Shown here: positions 1 through 11,778 of the stretch, in pieces
How positions within the stretch are numbered: position 1 is the first letter of the stretch
Layout: the number at the start of each line of letters is the position of its first letter
NCBI RefSeq assembly: GCF_023715525.1
Contig: NZ_JAMBOG010000009.1
Location: forward strand, 1-64,000
Length of the DNA stretch: 64,000 nt
DNA from: Kocuria rosea
GTDB lineage: Bacteria; Actinomycetota; Actinomycetes; Actinomycetales; Micrococcaceae
Reading direction: 5' to 3'
Position numbers and translations under genes: made by a program
The notes under the pieces: generated by a model
What the model saw: the letters and a program-made list of their open reading frames with translations, nothing else
Told to the model about the DNA's origin: nothing
Database searches by the model: none

Positions 1-57
1 GCCTCGTCCCAGCCGAGGAGGACGGGCCCGCCGCCGTTCCAGCAGGTGCGGGAGGCG
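1..57. other. Window edge carrying an inverted copy of glgX sequence
   Basis: The first 30 bases are the exact reverse complement of bases 198-227, which lie inside glgX. No start codon or ribosome-binding site is visible on either strand here. The match runs to the window edge, so it may continue outside. A contig-end chimera or a real short inverted repeat would both fit. Confidence 0.6.
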
Positions 58-2263
<2,206 letters not shown>

Positions 2264-2277
<14 letters not shown>

Positions 2278-3238
2278 GTCGCCGTGACACCTCGTAGAGC
2301 GTGATGCCCACGGCCATGGAAGCGTTGAGGGACTCCATGGCCGAGTCGATGGGGATGGACACGACCTGGTCGCAGTTCTCGGTGACCAGCCGCGACAGGC
2401 CCTTGCCCTCCGAGCCGACGACGACGACCAGCGGCTCCGTGGCGAGCTCGAGGCCCGGCAGGCTGACGTCGCCGTCGCCGTCGAGGCCCACCACGAAGTA
2501 GCCCATGCCCTTGAGCTCCTCGAGCGTGCGGTTGAGGTTGGCCGCCTTCGTCACCGGCACGCGGGCGGCCGCGCCGGCACTGGTCTTCCAGGCGGAGGCG
2601 GTGACGCCCACGGAGCGGCGCTCCGGGACGATCACGGCGCTGCCGGAGAACGCGGAGACGCTGCGGATGATGGCCCCGAGGTTGCGGGGGTCGGTGATGC
2701 CGTCGAGGGCCACGAGCAGCGGGGGCCGGGAGATGTGCCGCTTCTCCCACTGGGTCATGAGCTTGCGGGCGGTCTCGACGGCGTCCCGGTACTCGTAGGC
2801 CGGCACCTGCAGGGCCACGCCCTGGTGGACGGCGTCGAGGGTGAGCCGGTCCAGCTCGGCCTTGGAGGCCTCGAGCACGGGGATCCCCCGCTCGGCGCAG
2901 ATCTGGAGGATCTCCCGCACGCGGTCGTCGACGTCGATCCGGCTGGCCGCGTAGAGGGCCTTGGCGGGGATCTCCGCGCGCAGCGCCTCGACGACCGAGT
3001 TGCGCCCGGTCACCAGGTCCTCGTGCACCTTGCCCCGGGAGTTGCGGGTGCGCCCGCCCTGGGACTGCTGGCGGCGCTCGGCGGCCTTCTTCATCTTGTG
3101 CGCCTTGTGGTACGGGCGGTCCTCGGCCTTCGGCGTGGGGCCCTTGCCCTCGAGGGCCTTGCGGCCGTGCCCGCCGGTGCCGACGAGGGGGCCCTTCTTG
3201 TTCTTGCGGATCGCGCCGGGACGCTTGGGGGCTGCCAT
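2264..3238 (-). CDS. rlmB: 23S rRNA (guanosine-2'-O-)-methyltransferase RlmB
   Basis: A 324-residue SpoU-family methyltransferase that 2'-O-methylates a guanosine in 23S rRNA with S-adenosylmethionine. The first 75 residues are a Lys/Arg-rich, probably unstructured RNA-binding extension. The L30e-like substrate-binding domain follows (VTGRNSVVEAL), then the knotted SPOUT domain with DGITDPRNLGAIIRS, VVGSEGKGLSRL and IPIDSAMESLNASMA. ATG at 3238 is preceded by an AGAGG-type site. It lies 44 bases after cysS in the conserved actinobacterial cysS-rlmB pair (compare M. tuberculosis Rv3580c-Rv3579c). Confidence 0.93.
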
Positions 3239-3282
3239 GGGAACCTCTGTTCGGTCGGGGGTGGAAACGGTGGAGGGGCCGG

Positions 3283-4713
3283 TCAGGCCACGGACCAGGC
3301 GGAGCCCTCGGCGCCGTCCCGGACGACGACGCCGGCCGCGGCGAGCTCGTCGCGGATCGCGTCGGCCCGGGCCCAGTCCTTCGCGGCGCGCGCCTGCTCG
3401 CGCTGGTCCAGGAGGGAGCGCACGAGCACGTCCAGGGCGGCGTGCTCGGCGGCGTTGCTGGCCGACCCGCCCAGGTCCATGAGCCCGGTCAGCCCGAGCA
3501 CGTCGGTCATGGCCCGCACGCTGCGGGCGAGGGCCGCGGCGTCCTCGCCGGCCGCGAGCGCGGAGTTGCCGGCGCGGACGGTCTCGTGCAGCACGGCCAG
3601 CGCCTGGGGGACGTTGAGGTCGTCGTCCATCGCGGCGGCGAAGGCCTCGGGCATGTCGGCCTCCGTCCAGGACGGCTCGGCGCCCGTCTCCCGGGCGGTG
3701 CGTAGGAAGGACTCGACCCGCTCGACGGCGGCCGCCGCCTCGGTCAGGGACGTGGGTCGGTAGTCGAGCACCGAGCGGTAGTGGGCTTGGCCCAGGTAGT
3801 AGCGCACGGCCAGGGGGCGGGCCTCGGTGAGCATCTGGGACGGGGAGACCGTGTTGCCCACGGACTTGGACATCTTCTCCCCCGCGTAGGTGACCAGCCC
3901 GTTGTGCAGCCAGAAGCCGGCGAAGCGCTGCCCGGCCGCCGCGGACTGGGCGAGCTCGTTCTCGTGGTGGGGGAAGCGCAGGTCGAGGCCGCCGCCGTGG
4001 ATGTCGAAGTGCTCGCCGAGGTACTTCCCGGCCATCGCCGAGCACTCGAGGTGCCAACCGGGCCGGCCGGCACCCCAGGGGGAGTCCCAGCGCGCGGTCT
4101 CCGGCTCCCCCGCCTTGTGGCCCTTCCACAGGGCGAAGTCGCGGGGGTCGCGCTTGCCGCGCGGGTCGGCGTCGGGGGCGTCCTGCATGTCCTCGACGGA
4201 CTGGTGGGTGAGCTCGCCGTAGCGCTCCCACGAGCGGACGTCGAAGTAGACGTCGCCGGAGCCGTCCGGCGCCGGGTAGGCGTGGCCGGCGTCGACCAGC
4301 CGGCCGATCAGGGCGTGCATCTCGGGGACGTGGCCCGTGGCGCGGGGCTCGTAGGTGGGGCGGGCGATGCCGATCGCGTCGTACGCGGCGTTGAAGACCT
4401 GCTCGAACCGGTAGGCCAGCGCCCACCACGGCTCGCAGGGGTGCTCGCCGTCGTAGTCGGGAGCGAAGGAGGCCGCGGAGTTGGCGAGGATCTTGTCGTC
4501 GATGTCGGTGACGTTGCGCACGGTGGTCACCCGGTGGCCGCGGAAGGCCAGCCAGCGGGCGAGCTGGTCGAAGACCAGCGCGGAGCGCACGTGCCCGATG
4601 TGGGGCATCCCCTGCACGGTGGCACCGCAGTAGTACAGCCGGGCCTCGCCCGGGTGGACGGGCTCGAAGTCGCGCACGGAGGCGGTCGCGGTGTCGTAGA
4701 AGCGCAGAGTCAC
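3283..4713 (-). CDS. cysS: Cysteinyl-tRNA synthetase
   Basis: A 476-residue class I aminoacyl-tRNA synthetase that charges tRNA-Cys. The HIGH signature (residues 38-41, PHIGH) and KMSKS loop (GEKMSKSVG) are present, as are zinc-ligand candidates Cys29, the Cys in HLECSAM and the HHENE motif. The GTG start at 4713 is chosen because TATGAT at 4721-4726 ends seven bases upstream and no convincing Shine-Dalgarno site exists, so the mRNA is probably leaderless. An ATG twelve bases upstream overlaps that hexamer and is less likely. The gene lies 47 bases after ispF. Confidence 0.95.
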   Translation of the reverse strand: MTLRFYDTATASVRDFEPVHPGEARLYYCGATVQGMPHIGHVRSALVFDQLARWLAFRGHRVTTVRNVTDIDDKILANSAASFAPDYDGEHPCEPWWALAYRFEQVFNAAYDAIGIARPTYEPRATGHVPEMHALIGRLVDAGHAYPAPDGSGDVYFDVRSWERYGELTHQSVEDMQDAPDADPRGKRDPRDFALWKGHKAGEPETARWDSPWGAGRPGWHLECSAMAGKYLGEHFDIHGGGLDLRFPHHENELAQSAAAGQRFAGFWLHNGLVTYAGEKMSKSVGNTVSPSQMLTEARPLAVRYYLGQAHYRSVLDYRPTSLTEAAAAVERVESFLRTARETGAEPSWTEADMPEAFAAAMDDDLNVPQALAVLHETVRAGNSALAAGEDAAALARSVRAMTDVLGLTGLMDLGGSASNAAEHAALDVLVRSLLDQREQARAAKDWARADAIRDELAAAGVVVRDGAEGSAWSVA

Positions 4714-4720
4714 ACGCCCT

Positions 4721-4726
4721 ATCATA
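4721..4726 (-). promoter_or_regulatory. Leaderless -10 box for cysS
   Basis: TATGAT ends seven bases before the GTG start of cysS. That spacing would place transcription start at or next to the start codon. Confidence 0.5.
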
Positions 4727-4760
4727 GTGGCGGGCCCGCCCCCGGCCCGGAGCGCGGGGC

Positions 4761-5246
4761 TCAGGCGCGGACCACCACGAGGGCGGAGGCCACGGCCGCG
4801 AGGCCCTCGCCGCGGCCGGGGAAGCCGAGGTGGTCGGAGGTCGTGGCGCTGACCGTCACGGGGGCGCCCGCCGCGGCCGAGAGCACCTCCTCCGCCTCGG
4901 CGCGGCGGGGCGCGAAGCGCGGCCGGTCGCCGACCAGCTGCACCGCGACGTTGCCGATCTCGAAGCCGGCCTCCCGCACGATCCGTGCCGCCTCCGCGAG
5001 GATCCGCACGCCCGGCGCGCCCTTGAGTTCGGGGCGGTCCACGCCGAAGTTGGAGCCGAGGTCGCCCGTGCCGGACGCGGAGAACAGGGCGTCGGCGGCG
5101 GCGTGGGCGACGACGTCGCCGTCGGAGTGCCCGGCCAGGCCGGTCTCCCCGGGCCACTCGAGCCCGGCTAGCCACAGGGGGGTGCCCTCGGGCCCGAAGG
5201 CGTGGACGTCCACGGCGATGCCGGTGCGGGGCAGGTTCTTCGTCAC
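4761..5246 (-). CDS. ispF: 2-C-methyl-D-erythritol 2,4-cyclodiphosphate synthase
   Basis: A 161-residue IspF that cyclises CDP-methylerythritol 2-phosphate in the MEP isoprenoid pathway. Metal ligands appear in DVHAF near the N-terminus and in the SDGD..AH region ([16 protein letters not shown]). The C-terminal [14 protein letters not shown] motif is typical. In most actinobacteria ispD lies directly upstream. Here a zinc-ribbon gene and a polyol-operon ispD lie upstream instead, which marks the edge of the inserted block. Confidence 0.95.
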   Translation of the reverse strand: MTKNLPRTGIAVDVHAFGPEGTPLWLAGLEWPGETGLAGHSDGDVVAHAAADALFSASGTGDLGSNFGVDRPELKGAPGVRILAEAARIVREAGFEIGNVAVQLVGDRPRFAPRRAEAEEVLSAAAGAPVTVSATTSDHLGFPGRGEGLAAVASALVVVRA

Positions 5247-5316
5247 CGCACCAGTGTGCCACCTCCCGGCCCGCTGCCCGGGGCGGCGGCCCGGGGGCGC
5301 CGGGGAGTCCGGGGCG

Positions 5317-5694
5317 CTACTGCTCGCAGCCGGAGCCCTCCAGGCTGCGGTCCGGCGGCGCGGGTGCCGGCGGGTCCTGCTGCGTCTTCGTCCTCGAGGC
5401 GATGGCCAGCCGCACCTCGGCCAGCACCTCCAGCGGCTTGGTAGCCACGGCCCGGGGCAGGCTCAGCGTGTAGCCCAGCGGGTGCTTGCGGAACCGGCGC
5501 ATCATGCGCCGCGGCTTGCTGGCGAGGCGCCGTCCGACGTCGGGCAGGTAGTCGTCGGCCACCTGGATGTCCACCCGGGTTCCGCAGTTGCTGCACTTGA
5601 AGGCCGCCACGAGCCGGCCGGCGTAGGCGACCTCGTGGTCACACTCCTGGAGGCACGAGGCACAGACAAACGATGCGTGCTGGATCCGTTCCAT
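5317..5694 (-). CDS. Small zinc-ribbon protein of unknown function
   Basis: A 125-residue protein with an N-terminal zinc ribbon made of two CxxC pairs (CASC near 11-14, CSNC near 34-37). A basic stretch ([14 protein letters not shown]) and a helical region follow, then a Pro-rich tail. ATG at 5694 has an AAGG site five bases upstream. It starts 37 bases after the ispD stop on the same strand and may be the last gene of the polyol operon or a separate neighbour. A nucleic-acid or protein-binding role is possible from the fold, but no function can be assigned. Confidence 0.7.
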   Translation of the reverse strand: MERIQHASFVCASCLQECDHEVAYAGRLVAAFKCSNCGTRVDIQVADDYLPDVGRRLASKPRRMMRRFRKHPLGYTLSLPRAVATKPLEVLAEVRLAIASRTKTQQDPPAPAPPDRSLEGSGCEQ

Positions 5695-5731
5695 CGCTAC
5701 CTTCGATTCTCGGGGACGGCGCGGCCCCAGG

Positions 5732-6478
5732 TCAGTGGACCTCGTGGTCCAGAGCGGCGAGCAGTTGCTGGGCCACGACGAGGTCGTGGGCGTAGGTGAT
5801 CTTGAAGTTCTGGTCCTCGCCCGAGATCCACCGGATGGACAGGTCCGTGTAGCGGGCGACGCAGCCCGCCGTGTCCGTGGCGTCCAGGCCGTCCCGGGCC
5901 GCCGCCTCGTAGGCGTCCACCAGGGGCTGGGCGGCGAAGCCCTGAGGGGTCTGCGCGCGGACCAGGTGGTCGCCGTGCAGCTCCACGGACGTGGCGCCTT
6001 CCTCGCCGGTCACGGACAGGTCGGGACCGTACAGGGCCGGGATCGCGGCCCCGTACTCGCGGGTCGCGTGCAGCACCGCGGCGCACAGCTCCACGGAGAG
6101 CAGGGGGCGGGCGGAGTCGTGGATGAGGATGGAGTCCACCAGTCCCGCGTCGATGCGCGGCACCAGGTGGCGGAAGGCACGCAGCTCCGATCCCTGTCGG
6201 GTCGAGTCCCCGTAGACGATCTCGACGTCGGCCGTCACCTCCTTGTCGAGAACCGCCTCGGCACGCCGGTGGTCCTCCGGCCTGATGACCAGCACCAGCG
6301 GTGAGATGTCACTGATGGCGGCCATGACGTTGAGCGACCAGGAGATCAGGCTCTGCCCCGCGAGGGGCAGGTACGCCTTGTTCACGGACCCGCCGAAGCG
6401 GGTGCCCGAACCGGCTGCCAGCACGATCCCGGCTGCCGTGGGTCGAGTGGCGGAGTCCTGGCCTGCTGGGGGCTTCAT
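5732..6478 (-). CDS. ispD: 2-C-methyl-D-erythritol 4-phosphate cytidylyltransferase (intact copy, in polyol operon)
   Basis: A 248-residue IspD-type enzyme that transfers CMP from CTP to methylerythritol 4-phosphate. Active-site motifs are intact: AAGSGTRFGG with the downstream Lys of NKAYLPLAG, the Asp/Arg of HDSARPLL, QTPQGF, DTAGCV and a Lys in FKIT near the C-terminus. It lies 105 bases after the E2 gene of a sugar-alcohol operon rather than beside carD. TAGGAT at 6485-6490 would also allow its own leaderless transcript from ATG 6478. Either it has replaced the decayed carD-linked IspD, or it acts on another polyol phosphate as TarI relatives do. Family 0.9; substrate less certain. Confidence 0.88.
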   Translation of the reverse strand: MKPPAGQDSATRPTAAGIVLAAGSGTRFGGSVNKAYLPLAGQSLISWSLNVMAAISDISPLVLVIRPEDHRRAEAVLDKEVTADVEIVYGDSTRQGSELRAFRHLVPRIDAGLVDSILIHDSARPLLSVELCAAVLHATREYGAAIPALYGPDLSVTGEEGATSVELHGDHLVRAQTPQGFAAQPLVDAYEAAARDGLDATDTAGCVARYTDLSIRWISGEDQNFKITYAHDLVVAQQLLAALDHEVH

Positions 6479-6484
6479 GCCTCG

Positions 6485-6490
6485 ATCCTA
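6485..6490 (-). promoter_or_regulatory. Leaderless -10 box for ispD
   Basis: TAGGAT ends six bases before ATG 6478, in the 105-base gap after the E2 gene. It could give ispD expression independent of the sugar operon. Confidence 0.4.
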
Positions 6491-6583
6491 GTCGCGGCGC
6501 CATCCCGGCAACCACCCGATCACCGGCCGGCTGGAGACCTGCTCGACGGCGCCCAGCCGGCCGGGGACCTGCTGGCCGGCGGC

Positions 6584-7957
6584 CTACTCGACGGCGCCCA
6601 GCCGGGCGGGGTCGGCGAGGACGGTGCGCAGCGTGGCGATGAACCGGGCCGCGTCCGCCCCGTCGGCGCTGCGGTGGTCGGCGGTCAGCCCGACGGTGCA
6701 CAGCAGGCGCGCCCCGAACGTGCCGTCCTCGCCCACGACGATCCTGCGCTCGATCGAGCCCAGGGACAGGGCCGTGGCCTGCGGAGGCGTGAGCAGCGCG
6801 TTGAAGGAGCTGATCCCGAAGCCCCCCAGGTTGGACAGCACGGCGGTTCCTCCGCTCAGCTGCTCTAGCTTGAGGGAGCCCCTCCGGGCGTCGGCGGCCG
6901 CAGCACGGATCTGCCGGTCGAGCTCCAGCAGGGGGACGATGTCCGGGTTCTTGAGCACGGGCGCCAGGAGGCCGTTGTCCGTGTCCACCGCCAGGGCGAT
7001 CCCCACGTCCGCGTTCGGTGCCAGCCCCTCCTCCGTCCAGTAGGCGTTGAGGGAGTGGTGGGTGCGCAGCGCGACGGCCTGGGCCTTGAGCAGGATCGCG
7101 GTCCATCCCGCGCCCTTGAGCACGGTCCTGCGGACCTTCTCGAGGTCGGTGAGGTCCAGGTCCGCGTAGACGGTGAACTGCGGGACCTGGGCGGAGGCCG
7201 TCATCACCTTCGCCGTCTGCTTGCGCAGTCGGCGGCGGCGGATCTCCGCCTTGGACACCTCCTCCGTCCGCGGTGCTCCCGCCCTCGGGGACGGCGCGGG
7301 CGCCGGGGCGGGCGCCGCCGTCGTGGGCGGCACGGTCGTGGCGACGGGCTGCCGGGTCGGCGTCGCGACCGGGGCCGCGGCTCGCGACCGGGCGCCGGCG
7401 ACGGCCTCCACGTCCTGCACGCGCACGGTGTTCCACGGCCCCGTGGGCCGCACGGAGGCCAGGTCCACCCGGGACTCGGCCGCGAGCCGGCGGGCCGCCG
7501 GGACCGCGACCGGCCAGGCGCCCTTCCATCCGCTCCTCCCGGCCGCCTGCGGGGCGGCTGGTGCCAGGTCCGGGACCGCGCCCGGGAACTCAACCGCCAC
7601 CGGCACCGAGACCCCACCCCGGGCCTCGGCCGCCGAGGGCACCGGCGGCCCGCCCACCGGCTCGGCCGCCTCCGGTGCGGCCGGGGCGTCGAAGAGGTCC
7701 CCCAGCAGGTCCTCGGCCTCGGTGCTCATGTAGCACAGGGGTTCGCCCACCGGGACCACGTCCTCGGGCTGGGCCACGATCTCCTCCAGCACCCCGCTGA
7801 ACGGGGCTTCCACCTCCATCTCGACCTTGTCGGTCTCCACCTCGCAGATCGGCTCCCCGGCCGTGATGGTGTCCCCGGGCTGCTTGAACCACTGCGCCAT
7901 GGTGCCCTCCTCCATGGTCATGGACATCTTGGGCATCGTGACCGGTTTGCGGGCCAT
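6584..7957 (-). CDS. Lipoyl-dependent acyltransferase (E2) of an acetoin/2-oxoacid dehydrogenase-type complex
   Basis: A 457-residue E2 that carries acyl groups from the E1 thiamine enzyme to CoA. It has an N-terminal lipoyl domain with the modified Lys in ETDKVEMEVEA (about residue 44), an Ala/Pro linker, a peripheral-subunit-binding domain beginning VPAARRLAAE (about 150-190), a second Pro/Ala linker, and a C-terminal catalytic domain with the DHRSADG active-site motif. ATG is separated by one base from the stop of the E1beta gene. No lipoamide dehydrogenase (E3) is encoded in the cluster, so a shared E3 from elsewhere is needed. Confidence 0.88.
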   Translation of the reverse strand: MARKPVTMPKMSMTMEEGTMAQWFKQPGDTITAGEPICEVETDKVEMEVEAPFSGVLEEIVAQPEDVVPVGEPLCYMSTEAEDLLGDLFDAPAAPEAAEPVGGPPVPSAAEARGGVSVPVAVEFPGAVPDLAPAAPQAAGRSGWKGAWPVAVPAARRLAAESRVDLASVRPTGPWNTVRVQDVEAVAGARSRAAAPVATPTRQPVATTVPPTTAAPAPAPAPSPRAGAPRTEEVSKAEIRRRRLRKQTAKVMTASAQVPQFTVYADLDLTDLEKVRRTVLKGAGWTAILLKAQAVALRTHHSLNAYWTEEGLAPNADVGIALAVDTDNGLLAPVLKNPDIVPLLELDRQIRAAAADARRGSLKLEQLSGGTAVLSNLGGFGISSFNALLTPPQATALSLGSIERRIVVGEDGTFGARLLCTVGLTADHRSADGADAARFIATLRTVLADPARLGAVE

Positions 7958-7958
7958 C

Positions 7959-8969
7959 TCACCACTCCTGGACCAGTTGGGTGGCGGCTGCCACGATGTC
8001 GTCGACTTGGGGCACGGCGGCCTTCTCGAGCTTCGGGGCGTAGGGGATGGGGACGTCCAGCCCGGCGAGGCGCCTGATCGGCGCCCGGAGGTGGCCGAAG
8101 GTGTCGGACTCGGCGATCAGGGCCGAGATCTCGCTGATGAACCCGCCGGTTTTGACGGCTTCCTGCACCAGCAGCACGCGCCCGGTGCGCTTGACGGCGG
8201 CGAAGATGGTGTCCGTGTCCAGGGGGGTCAGCGTCCTGGGGTCCACCACGGTCGCCTCGATGCCCTGCTCGGCCAGGAGTCCGGCGGCCTCCAGGGAGCG
8301 GCTGACCTCCACACCGGTGGCGACGATGGTCAGGTCCTTGCCCTCCCGCACGACCTCGGCCACGCCCAGGGGCGTGCGGTAGGCCCCCTCGGGGACCGGC
8401 CCGGAGGTCTTGTAGAGCAGCTTGTGCTCGAGGATCATCACCGGGTTCGGGTCCTCGAGCGCGGCCAGCAGCAGGCCCTTCGCGTCGCGGGCGTTGGACG
8501 GCATGACGACCTTGAGCCCCGGGACGTGGGCGAACCACGCCTCCAGGCTCTGGGAGTGCTGGGCCGCAGCACCGGTGCCGGAGCCGCCCGGGGCGCGGAT
8601 GACCAGGGGGACGTTGACGGATCCGCCGAGCATGAAGTGGATCTTGGCGGCCTGGTTGACGATCTGGTCCATCGCCTGGGCGGTGAAGTCGGAGAACTGG
8701 ATCTCCACGATCGGCTTCATGCCGGCCAGCGCGGCGCCAACCCCGGCGCCGACGATCCCGAGCTCGCTGATCGTGGTGTCGCGCATCCGCTGCGGTCCCA
8801 CCTTGTGGACCAGGTCCCCGGTGACCCCGAAGGCTCCGCCGTAGGTGCCGACGTCCTCCCCCATCATGAAGACCCGGTCGTCGGCCTCCATGGCCAGGAG
8901 CAGGGCTTCGCGGATGGCTTCGGAGTACGTCATCGTGCGCGTCTGCACGTCGGTCAGGGTGTCAGTCAT
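7959..8969 (-). CDS. E1 beta subunit, acetoin/2-oxoacid dehydrogenase type
   Basis: A 336-residue transketolase-like beta subunit that completes the thiamine-diphosphate E1 heterotetramer. Family signatures include [18 protein letters not shown], the conserved Glu of [15 protein letters not shown], and [20 protein letters not shown]. The C-terminal transketolase domain carries [11 protein letters not shown]. It starts nine bases after the alpha subunit and ends one base before E2, so the three genes form one translational unit. Sequence alone does not separate acetoin from branched-chain or novel alpha-ketol substrates. Confidence 0.88.
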   Translation of the reverse strand: MTDTLTDVQTRTMTYSEAIREALLLAMEADDRVFMMGEDVGTYGGAFGVTGDLVHKVGPQRMRDTTISELGIVGAGVGAALAGMKPIVEIQFSDFTAQAMDQIVNQAAKIHFMLGGSVNVPLVIRAPGGSGTGAAAQHSQSLEAWFAHVPGLKVVMPSNARDAKGLLLAALEDPNPVMILEHKLLYKTSGPVPEGAYRTPLGVAEVVREGKDLTIVATGVEVSRSLEAAGLLAEQGIEATVVDPRTLTPLDTDTIFAAVKRTGRVLLVQEAVKTGGFISEISALIAESDTFGHLRAPIRRLAGLDVPIPYAPKLEKAAVPQVDDIVAAATQLVQEW

Positions 8970-8978
8970 GGTTCTCGC

Positions 8979-9950
8979 TCACTTCGCGTAGACGGCGGAC
9001 AGGAGGTCGTCGGCGGAGGGTTCCGGGGCGGCGTTGGCGGTGCGCACGGCCGCGCGCAGCTCGTCGCGCACCATGGTGCGGATCTCCTCCAGCTGCTTCT
9101 CGTCGAGGGTGCCGTGGGCGACGACCTCCTTCTCGAAGGCGAGGATGGGGTCCCGGCCCTGCCACTGCTCGATCTCCTCGCGGGTGCGGTAGAGGTTCTT
9201 GTCGCTTTTGGAGTGGCCCTTCCAGCGGTAGGTGAGGGCCTCGATGAACGTCGGCCCCTCGCCGGCCCGGGCCCGGGCCACGGCCGTGGCCACCGCGTCG
9301 TGGACCGCCTGGACGTCGTTGCCGTCCACGGTCACCCCGGGGATCCCGTAGCCCAGGGCCCGGTCGGAGAGCTTCTCCAGCCGGAAGGCCTGCTCGGAGC
9401 TCATGGACATGCCGTACTTGTTGTTCTCGCAGATGAACACCACGGGCAGCTGCCACATGTTGGCCAGGACCACGCCTTCGTGCCAGGCGCCCTCGCCCAT
9501 CGCCCCGTCCCCGTGGAAGCACACGGCGACCTGGTCGGTGCCCTTCATCTGGGCGGCCAGGCCTGCGCCGGTGGCGATGGGGATGCCCCCGGCCACGATG
9601 CCGTTGGCCCCGAGGTTGCCGGTCTCGGGGTCGGCGATGTGCATGGACCCGCCCCGGCCCTTGCAGTAGCCGGTCTCCTTGGCCAGCAGCTCGGCCATCA
9701 TCCGCTCGATGCTGGCGCCCTTGGCGATGCAGTGGCCGTGGCCGCGGTGGGTGGAGGTGATGTAGTCCTCCCGCGTCAGGGCCAGGCAGGCGCCTGTGGG
9801 GACGGCCTCCTGGCCGATCGACAGGTGCATCGTGCCGTGCATCAGCCCGCGCCCGAAGAGGTCGTCGACCGCTTCCTCGAAGCGCCGGATGCGCCACATG
9901 GTGGTGAGGATCTCGACTGCCTTGTCCTTGTCTGCGGCGAGGTTGTTCAC
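8979..9950 (-). CDS. E1 alpha subunit, acetoin/2-oxoacid dehydrogenase type
   Basis: A 323-residue thiamine-diphosphate-binding alpha subunit. The ThDP/Mg motif begins GDGAMGEGAWHEGV and ends ICENNKYGMS. HRGHGHCIAKG and the KGRGGSMHIAD segment are typical of acetoin and pyruvate dehydrogenase alpha chains. The phosphorylation-loop-like YRWKGHSKSDK is present. GTG 9950 overlaps the preceding stop (GTGA), and an AAGGAG site lies eleven bases upstream inside that gene. Probable role: oxidative cleavage of an alpha-ketol or decarboxylation of a 2-oxoacid derived from the imported polyol. Confidence 0.88.
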   Translation of the reverse strand: MNNLAADKDKAVEILTTMWRIRRFEEAVDDLFGRGLMHGTMHLSIGQEAVPTGACLALTREDYITSTHRGHGHCIAKGASIERMMAELLAKETGYCKGRGGSMHIADPETGNLGANGIVAGGIPIATGAGLAAQMKGTDQVAVCFHGDGAMGEGAWHEGVVLANMWQLPVVFICENNKYGMSMSSEQAFRLEKLSDRALGYGIPGVTVDGNDVQAVHDAVATAVARARAGEGPTFIEALTYRWKGHSKSDKNLYRTREEIEQWQGRDPILAFEKEVVAHGTLDEKQLEEIRTMVRDELRAAVRTANAAPEPSADDLLSAVYAK

Positions 9951-11293
9951 TGGAGCACGTTCTCCTTCTGGACTGCGTCCTGGAAAAGGGAGTCGATCGT
10001 GGACAGGTTCCCGTCCTTGAGCAGGAGGTCCTGGAGCTTGCGCAGGATGACGATGGTGCGGGTCTCGTCCAGCTCCACGTCGTCGTAGGTGACCGGCGTC
10101 CCGGCGGGGACGTCGCGGACCAGGGTGGCCGCGGAGGCCAGCCCGATCGGCAGCTCGCGCCCGGCGGCGGCCTCCTGGGCGGACACGGCCACGCCGTGGA
10201 CCGTGAAGCCGCCGATGCCGTCGATCTTCTCGCCGGCCTTGAGGTCCCGCTTGGCGACCGCGGTCACCTCGGCGTTCCAGGCGACCGGCGCCAGGGAGGG
10301 CTGGCGCTCGAGGACGGCTTCCCCGATGGAGAGCACGGCCTCGATGCTGGCCAGGTGGTAGGGGCGGTAGAACGAGAAGTACGGGCCCTCGCCGAGCTTC
10401 AGGTAGCGCAGCTCCTCGCTCACGACGGGGTCCGTCGACTTGCCGATGACGAACACCCCGGGGGCCACCGGCCCGGTCGCGTAGTCGATGACACCGGAGC
10501 GGTCGAGGATGCCGCCGTCGGCCTGGGGCTTGAAGACGTCCGGCAGGCCGGCGACGGTGCTCTCCGGGCCGATCATGCCGCGCTGGGTGAGCTCCAGGTT
10601 CGCGGCGTTGGCGAGGTCGGCCATCTCGATCATGGTCTTGGTGCCGTCCACGAAGGAGCAGAGCATCCGGGGGTTCATGCCCTTCGCCTCCGCCTCGGCG
10701 GTCAGGTCCTCCGGGGTGTCGGTGGGGCGCAGCGGGTTGTTCTTGCCCTTGCCGACGCACACGACGTCCAGGCCGATGTCCTCCACGAACTCCATCAGCT
10801 TCAGGCACTCGACCGGCTCGTCACCGCGGCACACGGTGTACACGACGCCGCTGCGCTGGGCCAGGCGGGCGAGCAGGAGACCGACCGTCACGTCGGCCTC
10901 GACGGTCATCAGGGCTACGTCCTTGCCGGCGAGGATCGCCGCCAGGGCCACCTTCGCGGCGACCTCCGGCACGCCGGAGCACTCGATCACGATGTCGACG
11001 GGGAGCCGGGTGAGGGCCACGGCGTCGCTGACGACCACGTGGCCGCCGGCCTCGACGGCGGCGACGAGCTCGGCGATGTCCTCGCTCTGCTGCACGTCGG
11101 TGACGCCGGCGTTGGCCAGCGCGGTGACGGCGCGGTCGGTAGCGATGTCGGCCACGGCCGTGATGTCCATGCCGGGTTGGCGGGCGATCTGGGCGATGAA
11201 CCCGGATCCCATCTGTCCTGCCCCGACGAGGCCGACGCGCACGGGGCGGCCGGTGGCGGCTTGGCGGGCGACGAGTTTCTTGCTGTATCCCAT
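9947..11293 (-). CDS. SAF-domain NAD(P)-dependent oxidoreductase, homoserine-dehydrogenase-like (COG4091 type)
   Basis: A 448-residue protein with an N-terminal Rossmann domain (VGLVGAGQMGSGFIAQ, residues about 19-35), a central homoserine-dehydrogenase-like catalytic region, and a C-terminal SAF domain (about 325-400). No complete homoserine dehydrogenase active site is evident, and the genomic context is sugar-alcohol transport, not threonine synthesis. It probably oxidises the phosphorylated polyol or a derivative, taking the place of the sorbitol-6-phosphate dehydrogenase normally found with srl PTS genes. It starts 25 bases after gutM and overlaps the E1alpha start. Confidence 0.75.
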   Translation of the reverse strand: MGYSKKLVARQAATGRPVRVGLVGAGQMGSGFIAQIARQPGMDITAVADIATDRAVTALANAGVTDVQQSEDIAELVAAVEAGGHVVVSDAVALTRLPVDIVIECSGVPEVAAKVALAAILAGKDVALMTVEADVTVGLLLARLAQRSGVVYTVCRGDEPVECLKLMEFVEDIGLDVVCVGKGKNNPLRPTDTPEDLTAEAEAKGMNPRMLCSFVDGTKTMIEMADLANAANLELTQRGMIGPESTVAGLPDVFKPQADGGILDRSGVIDYATGPVAPGVFVIGKSTDPVVSEELRYLKLGEGPYFSFYRPYHLASIEAVLSIGEAVLERQPSLAPVAWNAEVTAVAKRDLKAGEKIDGIGGFTVHGVAVSAQEAAAGRELPIGLASAATLVRDVPAGTPVTYDDVELDETRTIVILRKLQDLLLKDGNLSTIDSLFQDAVQKENVLQ

Positions 11294-11318
11294 GGGAGGG
11301 CTCCTTAACTGGGGTGTT

Positions 11319-11765
11319 CTACCGTTGCGGGACGGAGGTCTGGTGGGCGGTCTTCCGGGCTGGCCCCTGCGGCGCGGCGGGGACCTTCTTCTGCTGCCGC
11401 ATCAGGGCGGCGAACTGCTGCCGCGCGTCCTGCACGGCCAGGGCCAGCTGCGGCTTGGTGGCGCGCTGGTCGGCGTCGCCGACGGGGCCGAGCAGCTCCG
11501 GGGCGGGCCGGAAGCGGGCGAGGACCGACATGCCGGTCATCCTCTCGGCGGCCAGCACCTCACGCGTCGCCTCGTCGACGACGAGCAGGACGACGGCCCC
11601 GCGCAGCTTCCCCTTGTGCCGGCCGGACACGAGCTTCGCGGCCCGGCCGCGGTAGGCGGCCGCCAGCTGGTTGACCGCGCGGGCGTAGGCGCGGTGCTGC
11701 AGCAGCGTTCCCCCGGCCCCGAGGACCAGGGCCGCGCCGAACAGCAGGGCGAACTCGGTGTTCAT
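11319..11765 (-). CDS. gutM: Glucitol operon activator-like protein GutM
   Basis: A 148-residue protein with an N-terminal membrane segment (residues about 4-22, FALLFGAALVLGAGG) followed by a soluble domain that matches the GutM pattern (GRHKGKLRGAVVLLVVD, EAERMTGMSVLARFRP). GutM proteins accompany glucitol-type PTS genes and affect their expression. A transport-accessory role is also possible. The C-terminal tail is basic and Pro/Gln-rich. It lies 13 bases after srlB. Confidence 0.8.
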   Translation of the reverse strand: MNTEFALLFGAALVLGAGGTLLQHRAYARAVNQLAAAYRGRAAKLVSGRHKGKLRGAVVLLVVDEATREVLAAERMTGMSVLARFRPAPELLGPVGDADQRATKPQLALAVQDARQQFAALMRQQKKVPAAPQGPARKTAHQTSVPQR

Positions 11766-11778
11766 GACGTGCCCCCCG

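Noticed and set aside
3781-5799. A 672-residue plus-strand frame across cysS and ispF
   Set aside because: It lies opposite conserved genes with intact HIGH, KMSKS and IspF motifs, and is a composition artefact.
9947-11293. Calling the SAF-domain protein a homoserine dehydrogenase
   Set aside because: Homology is to the NAD-binding part only, the SAF domain is extra, and the neighbours are polyol transport and ThDP enzymes rather than threonine biosynthesis.
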